A stretch of 64,000 nt of DNA from Uliginosibacterium gangwonense DSM 18521. GTDB taxonomy: Bacteria > Pseudomonadota > Gammaproteobacteria > Burkholderiales > Rhodocyclaceae. Made by a program: the position numbers and the translations under genes. The DNA lies in the NCBI RefSeq assembly GCF_000373965.1, contig NZ_KB892867.1:62001-126000 (forward strand), read 5' to 3'. The notes beneath the pieces were generated by a model, which saw nothing but the letters and a program-made list of their open reading frames with translations, was not told the origin of the DNA and searched no databases. The first letter of the stretch is position 1. Each line of letters begins with the position of its first letter. Positions 1-7,192 of this stretch are shown here, in pieces.

Positions 1-657
1 TGTCTGCGTGCTGGCCAGCACTTTTCCTGCGCTATCTTTGGCGACGACTTTGACCATGGGATAGTAATTCTTGTTCAGACTATCGTCATAGGGCGTCAAG
101 GGGATGCCTTCGGCAGCAAACCACTTCTGCGTGGCATTGTAGGTCATTGCAGCCGGCGTTTTGCCGGGAACCGGGTTGCTGATGCTCGCATCGTTTAGAT
201 TCAGGCCGTGATCAGCCTTTGGAGCCGCTCCGTACAGGCTGCTGACATACTGCCAGAAATTGGTCTTGGTGGAAGATACCGTATTGATCGAGCCCGAAGG
301 GTCTGCCAGAGCCTCATAGGTCAGGGAGATTCCTGAATTGACCTGCTTACCGGTTGAGGTGTTGATGACCTGTGCGTGCAGGTTGTTGTACGGGGGCAGG
401 ATAGACATGACCGAGTAGTCTTTTCCATCCATGCAGTGCATGCCAAGATCGTTCCAAGCCAAGACCGAATACGTTGGCGTGGTGCTGCTCGCTGCAAGCG
501 TACTGTTGGTGATGGAGGTGTCAGTGGCGGCCGAGCTACTGACGGTTGAGCTGCTGTTGGTAGAACCGCCGCCGCAGCCAGCCAGCATCAGGGCCGCGAC
601 GAGCGACAAAAACTGAGTCTGGGTGCGTAACCGCATTGGTAATCTGTAAGGCATCAT
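1..657 (-). CDS. Secreted lipoprotein of unknown function (C-terminus off the left edge)
   Basis: About 219 codons are present; the stop lies outside the window. Translation from the ATG at 657 gives MMPYRLPMRLRTQTQ, a hydrophobic stretch and the lipobox LAGC followed by GGGS, so a type II lipoprotein signal is clear. A Ser/Thr-rich linker follows, then a globular part with the motifs WNDLGMHCMD, YSVMSILPPYNNLHAQVI and NFWQYVSSLYG. I recall such WNDLGMHC/ILPPYNNLHAQ blocks from uncharacterised exported proteins of Gram-negative bacteria, but no function is established that I can name. A purine-rich ribosome site (AAAGGGGAAAG) precedes the tandem ATGATG start. The gene has a strong promoter about 220 bases upstream, so it carries a long 5' leader. 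Confidence 0.7.
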   Translation of the reverse strand, partial: MMPYRLPMRLRTQTQFLSLVAALMLAGCGGGSTNSSSTVSSSAATDTSITNSTLAASSTTPTYSVLAWNDLGMHCMDGKDYSVMSILPPYNNLHAQVINTSTGKQVNSGISLTYEALADPSGSINTVSSTKTNFWQYVSSLYGAAPKADHGLNLNDASISNPVPGKTPAAMTYNATQKWFAAEGIPLTPYDDSLNKNYYPMVKVVAKDSAGKVLASTQT

Positions 658-875
658 GCTTTCCCCTTTTTCTTCAGATGCTCCGTCATATCGGTGGGTG
701 TCATACTGCAAAACTCAAACTGCCATGGCAGCGCCGCCCATGCTTTCAGTGCTGTGCCGCATACCGCATCGGGTGGATTGCCGTTGCAAAAATTGCTGCG
801 GAACAGTCTGGTGATCAGCGTTTCTGGCCAAAGTCGTTTCGCTCCCTGCTAAACGATTAATAGATTGATGAAACT

Positions 876-904
876 ATATAACTTGTTAACGATATTAAAG
901 TCAA
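876..904 (-). promoter_or_regulatory. Sigma70-type promoter for the left-edge lipoprotein gene
   Basis: On the minus strand TTGACT (899-904) is followed after 17 bases by TTATAT (876-881). Both hexamers are close to consensus. Transcription would start near 869, giving a 5' leader of about 210 nt before the ATG at 657. Confidence 0.5.
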
Positions 905-919
905 TCAGAGTATTCTTAC

Positions 920-934
920 TACCGATAATCGGTA
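920..934. promoter_or_regulatory. 15-bp perfect palindrome upstream of the -35 box
   Basis: TACCGATAATCGGTA is perfectly self-complementary around its central A. It lies about 15 bases upstream of the -35 box of the lipoprotein promoter, the usual place for an activator site. The cognate protein is unknown. Confidence 0.4.
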
Positions 935-1153
935 TGTTTATAAAATTGACTTATACCAAGCGCGTGGAAATCAAAAAAGTATTTGAATGCTGCCTGAATC
1001 CACTTATGCAATAGGAAAGTGGAACTTACTTTGAGTCTGCCGCTGGGGGGACGTGGTGGCTGCGAGAATTGCTTTGCCTTCTCTCGGCTTGTGGAATGAC
1101 GGTGGCTTTACGGCGTCTGCATACGCCTTGGGTGAGGTGCTGAGGGGGAGAGG

Positions 1154-1185
1154 CCATCCGCCCGCCGTTTGGCATGGGCGGATGG
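1154..1185 (-). terminator. Hairpin just downstream of the phage-type repressor gene
   Basis: CCATCCGCCC (1154-1163) pairs perfectly with GGGCGGATGG (1176-1185), and the loop holds a further GCC/GGC pair. There is no T-run, so it may be a factor-assisted terminator or an mRNA-stabilising hairpin for the repressor transcript. Confidence 0.4.
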
Positions 1186-1195
1186 GAGAGAGGCG

Positions 1196-1957
1196 TCAGT
1201 CGTCGGTATCGGCCTGGAAGTGAACGATGGCGCCGAGTACGCGAAGTGCATCCATATGCTCCAAGGGGATGCTCCAGTCAGGGTGGCGGGTTTTGTCCGG
1301 GTTGTCGCTACGTACCGTCACCGAACCATCAGGCTGGCGGAACAGGCGCTTGATGAAGAATTCGCCCATGTAGTCGATGGCGTGACGTTTGCCGCTACGG
1401 ATGTGGGTCATGGTGGTGTCCAGCGTTACCGAGCAGCCATCAGGCAAACCAGGAAGCATGGAATCGCCATCGACTTTCATGGTGACCAGGTGTTCGGCAC
1501 TCAGGTGACGGCGCTGTATCCATTCCCTGCGGTAGCGGTTCTGCTTGCCGTTAGGTTCGATCTCCCATTGTAGGCGCCCGGTGCCAGCGGAGAGTTTGAG
1601 CTCCAGGGTGGGGACGACGACTTCGTCCTCTTCAACCGGGTCATCGTCATCCACCATTTTGACGGAGCGTGCCTCGTGCGAGAGGTTGCCGCCTTCCGGC
1701 ACCCCCAACAGGCCCTGCAACGCTGGCCGGATCTCGGTGGGAGAGACCATGAGCATGGCGGCAAAGCGTAGGGTAGCGTCGGTATTGAGGGGGATGACGC
1801 CATTGAGGAAGTGGCTCACCGCGCCCTGAGTGCTGAAACCCAGGATGCCGGCGGCCTTCTCTTGCGTCAGCCCGAGGGCGGACTTCTTTTCGTCCCAGAT
1901 TGCACGCAGCCTCTTGGCCGCAGCTAGGTCTTCGTCGGTGAGGGTACGTTTTTTCAT
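1196..1957 (-). CDS. Phage-type CI/LexA-like repressor with S24 autopeptidase domain
   Basis: 253 aa. The N-terminal third is a helix-turn-helix region (about residues 28-65: LTQEKAAGILGFSTQGAVSHFLNG pattern). An acidic linker follows (residues 102-113, DDDD and EEDE), then a peptidase S24 domain. The catalytic serine is S166 in VDGDSML and the general-base lysine is probably K203 in FFIKRL. A candidate Ala-Gly cleavage bond is A124-G125. In this family RecA filaments trigger self-cleavage and induction of lysogenic genes. It is divergent from a Cro-like gene, the classic immunity-region arrangement. Its promoter is predicted to start almost at the ATG, which would make the mRNA nearly leaderless, as for lambda cI. 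No other phage structural gene is adjacent. Confidence 0.85.
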   Translation of the reverse strand: MKKRTLTDEDLAAAKRLRAIWDEKKSALGLTQEKAAGILGFSTQGAVSHFLNGVIPLNTDATLRFAAMLMVSPTEIRPALQGLLGVPEGGNLSHEARSVKMVDDDDPVEEDEVVVPTLELKLSAGTGRLQWEIEPNGKQNRYRREWIQRRHLSAEHLVTMKVDGDSMLPGLPDGCSVTLDTTMTHIRSGKRHAIDYMGEFFIKRLFRQPDGSVTVRSDNPDKTRHPDWSIPLEHMDALRVLGAIVHFQADTDD

Positions 1958-1966
1958 AGTGTTTTT

Positions 1967-1995
1967 AGTTTATTAGAGCTGCTATTTGAGCGCAA
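1967..1995 (-). promoter_or_regulatory. Predicted PRM-like promoter of the repressor
   Basis: On the minus strand TTGCGC (1990-1995), 17 bases, then TAAACT (1967-1972). The start point would be near 1960, only a few bases from the repressor ATG at 1957. Confidence 0.4.
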
Positions 1996-2005
1996 GCATT
2001 TTGTG

Positions 2006-2034
2006 TTGAACTAATTAAATACTAATGATATTAT
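2006..2034 (+). promoter_or_regulatory. Predicted PR-like promoter of the Cro-like gene
   Basis: TTGAAC (2006-2011), exactly 17 bases, then TATTAT (2029-2034). The spacer contains ACTAAT twice (2010-2015 and 2021-2026), and the reverse motif ATTAG occurs at 1972-1976, so these may be operator half-sites. Confidence 0.55.
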
Positions 2035-2060
2035 TTGTCTCATAGAAACGCACAAATAAT
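2030..2060. promoter_or_regulatory. Inverted repeat over the PR -10 box and cro leader
   Basis: ATTATTTGT (2030-2038) and ACAAATAAT (2052-2060) are perfect inverted copies separated by 13 bases. The repeat begins inside the -10 box and ends just before the ATG at 2065. It could be an operator or a hairpin controlling translation. Confidence 0.45.
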
Positions 2061-2064
2061 ACCT

Positions 2065-2337
2065 ATGAAACTACAATCCTATCTTTCCAGCCATGGCTGG
2101 ACGCAAGGCAAGTTGGCTCGGCGTCTGGGGGTGACCCAAGGGGCGGTGAGCCAGTGGCTCAAGGGGGTAAGGCCCATTCCCATCGAGCGTTGTGTGGAGA
2201 TTGAGCAGGCCACTGGCGGCGTTGTGACGCGTCAGGAGTTACGTACCGACTGGGCGTTGATCTGGCCAGAGCTATCTGTCGTGCTTCGCCGTGAGCTTGA
2301 GGCACGTAAGGCCGTCGTGCAGGAAGGTGGGAGCTGA
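2065..2337 (+). CDS. Cro/YdaS-like DNA-binding protein
   Basis: 90 aa from the ATG at 2065; an upstream TTG at 2035 is less likely because it would lie inside the promoter region. The helix-turn-helix reads WTQGKLARRLGVTQGAVSQW and is followed by IPIERCVEIEQATGG, then VTRQELRTDW, which is the typical YdaS/Cro-type sequence. Such proteins repress early phage promoters or serve as antidotes of YdaS-YdaT pairs. It sits head-to-head with the S24 repressor, with promoters of both genes in 107 bases of shared intergenic DNA. I therefore infer a bistable lysogeny switch. Confidence 0.8.
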   Translation: MKLQSYLSSHGWTQGKLARRLGVTQGAVSQWLKGVRPIPIERCVEIEQATGGVVTRQELRTDWALIWPELSVVLRRELEARKAVVQEGGS

Positions 2338-2410
2338 GATCCCGTCCATTCATTCCACCAAACCGGAGTTCGGAAGTCTGATGACATAAATAAGAAAACG
2401 GAGAAACGCA

Positions 2411-2602
2411 ATGGCATATCAACCTACTCCGCTGGCCCGCATGCAGACCAGCAAAGAAGACCCGGAAGACACCAAACGGCAAGGCTGGCAACGGCACGGC
2501 ATCCTCGTCGTTTCACCCGAAGACATCCGCTTGGACTGGATGCAACGCGAATTCATCAAACAGATAGGGGAACAGCTCTATGGCACGCAGCAACGTGGTT
2601 GA
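2411..2602 (+). CDS. Small phage-like protein of unknown function
   Basis: 63 aa, basic and glutamine-rich, without a recognised domain. GGAG seven bases before the ATG is a good ribosome site. The gene lies 73 bases after the Cro-like gene on the same strand and overlaps the next gene by 23 bases, so the three are likely one operon. The position directly behind cro suggests an early phage gene; nothing in the sequence shows its role. Confidence 0.6.
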   Translation: MAYQPTPLARMQTSKEDPEDTKRQGWQRHGILVVSPEDIRLDWMQREFIKQIGEQLYGTQQRG

Positions 2603-3107
2603 AAAAGTCCGTTTCCCTGGCGGTGTGCGGCAAGCCCTAGCCTGGGCAATAGCCACTGCTACGCGGGATGGCTACATCACCCCCAGCCTTTCGCGTTTGA
2701 TGGGCGCTGGGCGGGCCGCTAATGTCGGCCTATCGCAAATGGAGCGACACGGCGAAGCCACCTTCATTATTGGTGTGGTTGAGCGCCTCACCGAAGTGCA
2801 GCAGGCGGTTGTCTGGTTCCGCACAGGGGTACTCCCGCGTGATGTGATGCAGGCTCTGGCTGCCTACCTTGGCCCCTATGTCGCCCGGCACATGCCAACG
2901 GGGATGCACTCCCAACGCGCCATGCGGGACGCCATTCTCAAAACCGCTGGTCTTGGCCCTGGTATCCGTGCCTTCAAGCAAGAACTCCATGCCGGGCAAG
3001 CAGTTGCCAGCGAATACCTTAAAACCGTTGCCGAAAAACTCGATGCCATGGGCTTGATTGCAGAAGCGGAGGTTGAGCGGGATATGATCGCGCGGGGCTG
3101 GATTTAA
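2580..3107 (+). CDS. Phage-like protein, possible late regulator (unproven)
   Basis: 175 aa, soluble and helical, without a family that I can assign. Residues about 25-45 (RDGYITPSLSRLMGAGR) could form a small helix-turn-helix. The C-terminal part is charged and ends in VERDMIARGWI. It overlaps the preceding small gene and is the last gene of the immunity operon, the position occupied by replication or antitermination genes in lambdoid phages. A role as late-gene regulator is only a positional hypothesis, worth testing because the separate late cassette at 30.2 kb seems to need an antiterminator. Confidence 0.6.
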   Translation: MARSNVVEKVRFPGGVRQALAWAIATATRDGYITPSLSRLMGAGRAANVGLSQMERHGEATFIIGVVERLTEVQQAVVWFRTGVLPRDVMQALAAYLGPYVARHMPTGMHSQRAMRDAILKTAGLGPGIRAFKQELHAGQAVASEYLKTVAEKLDAMGLIAEAEVERDMIARGWI

Positions 3108-3183
3108 GCGTTGAGTGTGGAAGATGTATTTGCCAGGCCAGTACCTGAATCCAGTTGTTAATGCCGTAAATGGATGACTGAGG

Positions 3184-3211
3184 TGGAAGCCAGCCCATGG
3201 GTTGGCTTCCA
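3184..3211. terminator. Long hairpin after the phage-like operon
   Basis: TGGAAGCCA (3184-3192) pairs with TGGCTTCCA (3203-3211), and the stem continues inward through CCC/GGG to a tiny loop. There is no T-run on the + side, so it is a weak or factor-assisted terminator at best. Confidence 0.4.
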
Positions 3212-3232
3212 TTCAGGCATTGGGTGGTGTAC

Positions 3233-3270
3233 AAAAAGCAGAACGGCATGCACAATTTGTTCATGCCGTT
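3233..3270 (-). terminator. Intrinsic terminator of the DUF3313 lipoprotein gene
   Basis: On the minus strand AACGGCATG, an 11-base loop, CATGCCGTT, then CTGCTTTTTG. The hairpin is 16 bases beyond the stop codon at 3286. Confidence 0.65.
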
Positions 3271-3285
3271 TGTATGTGCCTGCGC

Positions 3286-3948
3286 TTACTTGATTTCTTC
3301 AAGTAGTGCGTTTGCGCCCTTCTCAATACCGGTTCTTGCTGCGTGCAGGGAACCAAAGCTGGCTGTGATATTCATGGCGCGAGGGTACTGCTTGGTGAGG
3401 TAAGCGTTCAGGAGTTGGTTGTTGGACGCATCGTAAAGCTCCACGGCATACATGACGGAGCCCGTCAGCAGCGGTTCTCTGCCTCGCACGGATTGCACAA
3501 CGTTATAAAGGCCTCCACCAATGTCAAAGTGCAGCAGTGTGCTGAGTACGGGCGTACTGGTGTCTGCACCCGTTAAAACCAGTTTGAGGCGTAATGTGTC
3601 TGGTCTGGGGGTGCGGACGAGTTCGAAGCGTTTGCCCAGTGTGTCTGCGAAAGTGCTTTGCATGTATTGGGCGAGTTCGATTTTGTCCACTTCATCCATG
3701 TCGGCAAATTGGTGGTCTGCTCCATGGTAGATTGTAACAGGGTCAATGATGATGCTTTTGTACTTCTGATGATCAAACTGGGTGGTGTAGCGATAGGGCT
3801 TGCGATCTGAGGTGCCGTTGGGGTTGGGGGCCATCTGGGCGCTTGAAGAAAGCTCCGAATAGGCGGTGGGCTGTACGCTTGCGCATCCCACCAGGGATGC
3901 CAGAAGAATGATGACGGACAGTTGCCGGAGCTTGATTGTTGGTTTCAT
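3286..3948 (-). CDS. DUF3313-type outer lipoprotein
   Basis: 220 aa from the ATG at 3948, chosen because GGAGAG stands seven bases before it; an in-frame GTG at 3960 is poorer. The signal peptide ends in the lipobox LVGC. The mature part has the features of DUF3313 proteins: an early YKSIIIDPVTIY strand, a middle region with LRLKLVLTGADTSTP, and a C-terminal part describing ASFGSLHAARTGIEKGA. Members are envelope lipoproteins of unknown function, often conserved in proteobacteria. A palindromic operator overlaps its promoter and a TetR-family gene lies directly upstream, so repression by that TetR protein is likely. Confidence 0.75.
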   Translation of the reverse strand: MKPTIKLRQLSVIILLASLVGCASVQPTAYSELSSSAQMAPNPNGTSDRKPYRYTTQFDHQKYKSIIIDPVTIYHGADHQFADMDEVDKIELAQYMQSTFADTLGKRFELVRTPRPDTLRLKLVLTGADTSTPVLSTLLHFDIGGGLYNVVQSVRGREPLLTGSVMYAVELYDASNNQLLNAYLTKQYPRAMNITASFGSLHAARTGIEKGANALLEEIK

Positions 3949-4018
3949 AAGACTCTCCACGTAGAAGGTTGTTGGATGGGGTGGTGATAGGGCAGGGGGT
4001 GCAACTCATGTGCGAGCC

Positions 4019-4047
4019 ACTATATCGGAGCTTGCTTTTAAAGTAAA
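4019..4047 (-). promoter_or_regulatory. Promoter of the DUF3313 lipoprotein gene
   Basis: On the minus strand TTTACT (4042-4047), 17 bases, then TATAGT (4019-4024). The -35 box overlaps the adjoining palindrome by three bases. Confidence 0.6.
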
Positions 4048-4062
4048 CCGTCTGGACGGTTT
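4045..4062. promoter_or_regulatory. Palindromic TetR-type operator
   Basis: AAACCGTCTGGACGGTTT has perfect 8-base arms around TG. It abuts and overlaps the -35 box of the lipoprotein promoter and lies between that gene and tetR, so binding would block the promoter. Assignment to the neighbouring TetR protein is inference. Confidence 0.6.
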
Positions 4063-4190
4063 GTTTGTTAATCTAGATTTACACGAACGTGTAAGGGATT
4101 GGCGGGGGCAGGGGGAGGCGCGTGGAAACAGGGCAGCGCACCGCTACGGGTGCGCCGTATTACTTTTAGCAGGCGGCAGGATTCAGCTGT

Positions 4191-4760
4191 TTAGTGCGTG
4201 GAGGCAGGAGGCCATTGGCTGTCATCATGCAGTCGCTTAAACAGGCGTTCGCAATCCTGGTTGTCTAATGGACTCATGCCGAACATGGTACTCAGGGCAA
4301 GCCCCATGGCGGCAGACCAGCGTAGCAAGGCTAGATCGGGGTCTGTAGTCTCTGCTTTGATTGCTTGAATTTTCTCGGCACTGGAGCTACGCACAATGGA
4401 CATCAGCGTGGGGTCTTCCGCCAACGCAGCCATAATGGCGTATGCGACGGAGTGCGGATTGATCACCGTTTCCCTCATGGTGGCGATTTGTGTGGCCAAG
4501 CTGGCTTGTGCCTGTGTTGGCTCCAGGCTTGCCCGATACTGGCGCGAGAAATCCTCAAAATACTCGATCTGGTAGTCCAGCAGCCCCTTGAGCACAGCCA
4601 TCTTGGTGGGGAATTGATGCATCACTCCGCCTTTGCTGATGCCGCTTTCGCGTGCAATCGCATCGAAGGTAAGCTGACGCGGACCGTCGCGGGCGATGAT
4701 GGCCAGCGCTGCCTGGAGGATCGCCTTGCGTGAGCGTTCTGAGCGAGAGGGGTTGTCCAT
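4191..4760 (-). CDS. TetR/AcrR family transcriptional regulator
   Basis: 189 aa from the ATG at 4760 (MDNPSRSERSR); a longer form from 4814 adds a low-quality extension. The TetR N-terminal domain is clear: RKAILQAALAIIARDGP, LTFDAIARESGISKGGVMHQFPTK, and a basic recognition helix. The C-terminal ligand domain resembles TetR_C members with a conserved AEDP segment. It probably controls the DUF3313 lipoprotein gene downstream through the palindrome at 4045-4062. A second TetR-type palindrome stands before the aldehyde dehydrogenase gene at 5713. Its different arm sequence makes control by the same protein uncertain. Confidence 0.85.
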   Translation of the reverse strand: MDNPSRSERSRKAILQAALAIIARDGPRQLTFDAIARESGISKGGVMHQFPTKMAVLKGLLDYQIEYFEDFSRQYRASLEPTQAQASLATQIATMRETVINPHSVAYAIMAALAEDPTLMSIVRSSSAEKIQAIKAETTDPDLALLRWSAAMGLALSTMFGMSPLDNQDCERLFKRLHDDSQWPPASTH

Positions 4761-5048
4761 GGTATGTTGAGCGATGGCTGCCCATCGGCTAGGCCAACTA
4801 GTTTGATGTGGCAAAACGACTATTCTACACTTTCGCTCTGGTTTGCCGGAATCCGATTGGCGGAGGGTGCAATAGACCGTGGTGATTTTGTGAGGGCTTT
4901 TCTGTTGTAATAATCCTTGCTTTCATGCCTGCATTTCCCATGTAACATGATGTGCCCTGTTTGATATGATTATTTCAAGCCTATGCTGTGTACCCGCAGT
5001 ATTGGTTTGCAGATTCGGAATGGGGGTACGTGTTAGCCGGATCAAGTT

Positions 5049-5567
5049 ATGGTGAAAAAGGTTGAAAAAATGCATGTTGATATAGAAATTGGGCGGGCAG
5101 GTATGGATGATCTGGATGGCATACGGTTGTTGCAACAGATCAACCATGCTGACAATGGCGGGCGTTTATCGGCATGTAGATCAAGAGAACAGATCATGGC
5201 GGCTATGGGCGAATTGCCGCAGATCGTGGCGCGGCGCGGTGATCAGGTGGTGGGCTTTCTGCTTACCACCTTGCGCAAAGCCGGTGGCAGTGTTCCGATT
5301 CTTGAAGCGATGTTGAAGGCATATCCTGGCGCAGTAGATGCTTACATCTATGGCCCAATCTGTGTGGACGAAGCCTTGCGTGGGCAGGGCGTTGCGCAGG
5401 CCATGTTTGATGAACTGCGCCGTCAATTGCCAGGGCGGGAAGGTCTTCTGTTCGTGCGTGGCGACAACCCCGCTTCACTACGCGCGCATCAGAAAATGGA
5501 TATGCGCGAGGTTGCCTGCTTTATGTTCAACGGGGTCGAGCATGTAGTGTTGGCGTATCGGGGATAG
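5049..5567 (+). CDS. GNAT family N-acetyltransferase
   Basis: 172 aa. The acetyl-CoA binding signature appears as GPICVDEALRGQGVAQAMFDEL (motif A with R-G-Q-G-V-A), followed by VRGDNPASLRAHQKMDM (motif B). Substrate is not apparent from sequence. Two starts are possible: ATG 5049 and ATG 5070 (MHVDIEIG). The second has AAGG at good spacing and places the fold right at the N-terminus. The gene is alone between divergent tetR and the aldehyde dehydrogenase gene. Confidence 0.8.
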   Translation: MVKKVEKMHVDIEIGRAGMDDLDGIRLLQQINHADNGGRLSACRSREQIMAAMGELPQIVARRGDQVVGFLLTTLRKAGGSVPILEAMLKAYPGAVDAYIYGPICVDEALRGQGVAQAMFDELRRQLPGREGLLFVRGDNPASLRAHQKMDMREVACFMFNGVEHVVLAYRG

Positions 5568-5607
5568 GGCTGCATGCTGGTGGAGAAGAACCATCACTGC
5601 TCGTGAT

Positions 5608-5636
5608 TTGTTGCTAGACGACCGGTCTAATATTTG
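5608..5636 (+). promoter_or_regulatory. Promoter with TetR-type palindrome before the aldehyde dehydrogenase gene
   Basis: TTGTTG (5608-5613), 17 bases, TATTTG (5631-5636). The palindrome TAGACGACCGGTCTA (5615-5629) fills the spacer almost exactly, a layout typical of repressor-occluded promoters. Its TAGAC/GTCTA arms resemble operators of TetR-family stress regulators such as NemR. Confidence 0.5.
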
Positions 5637-5712
5637 AGATACTGTTTCCCATGCAGAGGGCAAACCATTCGGGTTTATGCTCTTATTGGCAACAAAAACA
5701 AAGGATTAGACG

Positions 5713-7131
5713 ATGAGTGCTCTAGACCCCCTTTCCCAACTCCCCTTGATTGTGGCTTCGATGAAGCAGGCGCATTTGGCGGCTGGCCCGGCGGATGCAG
5801 CTTTGCGGCGTGATCGCCTGGAGCGGGCGGCCCGCCTGCTGCTGGAGAACCGTACCGCACTGGTGGCTGCGGTGGATGCGGATTTTGGTCATCGTGCCGG
5901 ATATCAGACCTTGGCAGCGGATATTGCTACGCCGCTGAAGTCAATCCGCTACGCACAAGCGAATCTGGATGCGTGGATGCAGCCTGAAGTGCAGGCACCA
6001 CCTGCGCCAGGGATGCAGGCCCGCGTGGAATATCAGCCATTGGGTGTGGTCGGAATTATCAGTCCGTGGAATTTTCCGCTCAATCTGGCTTTCAGCCCCT
6101 TGGCGGGAGTATTGGCGGCGGGCAATCGTGCGCTTATCAAGCCTTCGGAATTGACTCCTCGCACAGCAGAATTGCTTGGTCAATTGATTGCACGTTACTT
6201 TGACCCGATGGAAGTGGGCGCTGTGTTGGGTGATGCGGCGGTAGGCGCGGCGTTTAGTGCCCAGGCGTTTGATCATCTGGTGTTTACCGGCAGTACCGCA
6301 GTGGGGCGGCATGTAATGCGGGCGGCGGCAGAAAATCTCGTACCTGTGACCTTGGAGTTGGGTGGAAAATCACCTGTCATGATCGATGCAGATGCGGATA
6401 TTGCTATCGCCGCCGCCCGTACCCTGACGGTGAAGACATTCAATGCCGGACAGATCTGCATTTCTCCCGATTATGTGTTGTTACCTGCTGCGCAGCAGGA
6501 TGCCTTTGTGGCACAGGCGCGGCTATTCATGAGCGAGGCCTTCCCCAAGCTGCAAGCAAATCCGGACTATACCAGCATCATCAATGAACGCCATTTTGCG
6601 CGCCTGCAAGCCCTGCTGGAGGACGCCCGCACCAAGGGCGCGACGGTGGTGAGCCTTGCTCCCGCAGGTGAGGCAGAAGTGGACCCCGCCACGCGCAAGC
6701 TTGCGCCGGTGCTGGTGTTGGGTGTACGCGATGATATGCGCGTGATGCAGGAAGAAATCTTTGGCCCCATCCTGCCATTGGTGGCCTATCAAAACCCGGC
6801 GGAGGCGATTGACTATATCAATGCCCATCCACGTCCGCTGGCGGCGTACTATTTTGGCACGGATGCGCAACGTCAACGGAATTTTGCTGATCACACTGTT
6901 TCAGGGGCGTTGGTTGTAAATGATGTGATGACGCATGCATCAGTGGAAACGGTGCCTTTCGGTGGCGTAGGCCCATCAGGCATCGGTGCGTATCACGGTA
7001 TTCATGGTTTCCGCCGCTTCAGCCATGCACGTGCGGTGGTGGTGCAAAGCGAGGGGGGCGAGTCCAACCTGCGGCTACGTGCGCCGTACTCAGAGAAAGA
7101 AACCCAGCTCGAAGCTTTGTTGCAGGGCTGA
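5713..7131 (+). CDS. Coniferyl-aldehyde-dehydrogenase-type aldehyde dehydrogenase
   Basis: 472 aa, the size of class 3-like ALDHs. Catalytic features are present: N120 in SPWNFPLN, E215 in LELGGKSP, the cofactor loop FTGSTAVGRH and the nucleophile C249 in AGQICISPDY. The last motif and overall length match CalB-type coniferyl aldehyde dehydrogenases, which oxidise aromatic aldehydes to acids with NAD(P)+. In a plant-polymer degrader this would detoxify or use lignin-derived aldehydes. Broader aldehyde specificity cannot be excluded. AAAGGA lies eight bases before the ATG. A palindrome in the promoter spacer suggests aldehyde- or electrophile-responsive repression. Confidence 0.85.
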   Translation: MSALDPLSQLPLIVASMKQAHLAAGPADAALRRDRLERAARLLLENRTALVAAVDADFGHRAGYQTLAADIATPLKSIRYAQANLDAWMQPEVQAPPAPGMQARVEYQPLGVVGIISPWNFPLNLAFSPLAGVLAAGNRALIKPSELTPRTAELLGQLIARYFDPMEVGAVLGDAAVGAAFSAQAFDHLVFTGSTAVGRHVMRAAAENLVPVTLELGGKSPVMIDADADIAIAAARTLTVKTFNAGQICISPDYVLLPAAQQDAFVAQARLFMSEAFPKLQANPDYTSIINERHFARLQALLEDARTKGATVVSLAPAGEAEVDPATRKLAPVLVLGVRDDMRVMQEEIFGPILPLVAYQNPAEAIDYINAHPRPLAAYYFGTDAQRQRNFADHTVSGALVVNDVMTHASVETVPFGGVGPSGIGAYHGIHGFRRFSHARAVVVQSEGGESNLRLRAPYSEKETQLEALLQG

Positions 7132-7163
7132 TGCCAACAGCGTTGTGGGCTGTGTGAAGGGTA

Positions 7164-7187
7164 CAGACGCTCCGCGTGGAGCGTCTG
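7164..7187. terminator. Hairpin between convergent genes
   Basis: CAGACGCTCC, loop GCGT, GGAGCGTCTG: a perfect 10-bp stem between the ALDH stop (7131) and the DUF4124 gene stop (7193). It probably acts on both strands although T-runs are weak. Confidence 0.5.
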
Positions 7188-7192
7188 CCTAC

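Larger units (their letters stand above)
658..1153. other. Intergenic stretch without a supported gene
   Basis: Only the promoter and palindrome listed separately were found. The short reading frames here (for example 636-860 on the + strand) have no ribosome site or recognisable protein and lie mostly in the 5' leader of the lipoprotein gene. I looked for a riboswitch in that leader and saw no pattern I recognise. Confidence 0.5.

Noticed and set aside
658-870. Riboswitch (for example cyclic di-GMP type) in the lipoprotein leader
   Set aside because: The conserved sequence blocks of known classes were not seen.
1169-1573. 134-codon + strand frame opposite the repressor gene
   Set aside because: Antisense to the S24 peptidase domain with conserved catalytic residues; start begins inside the hairpin region.
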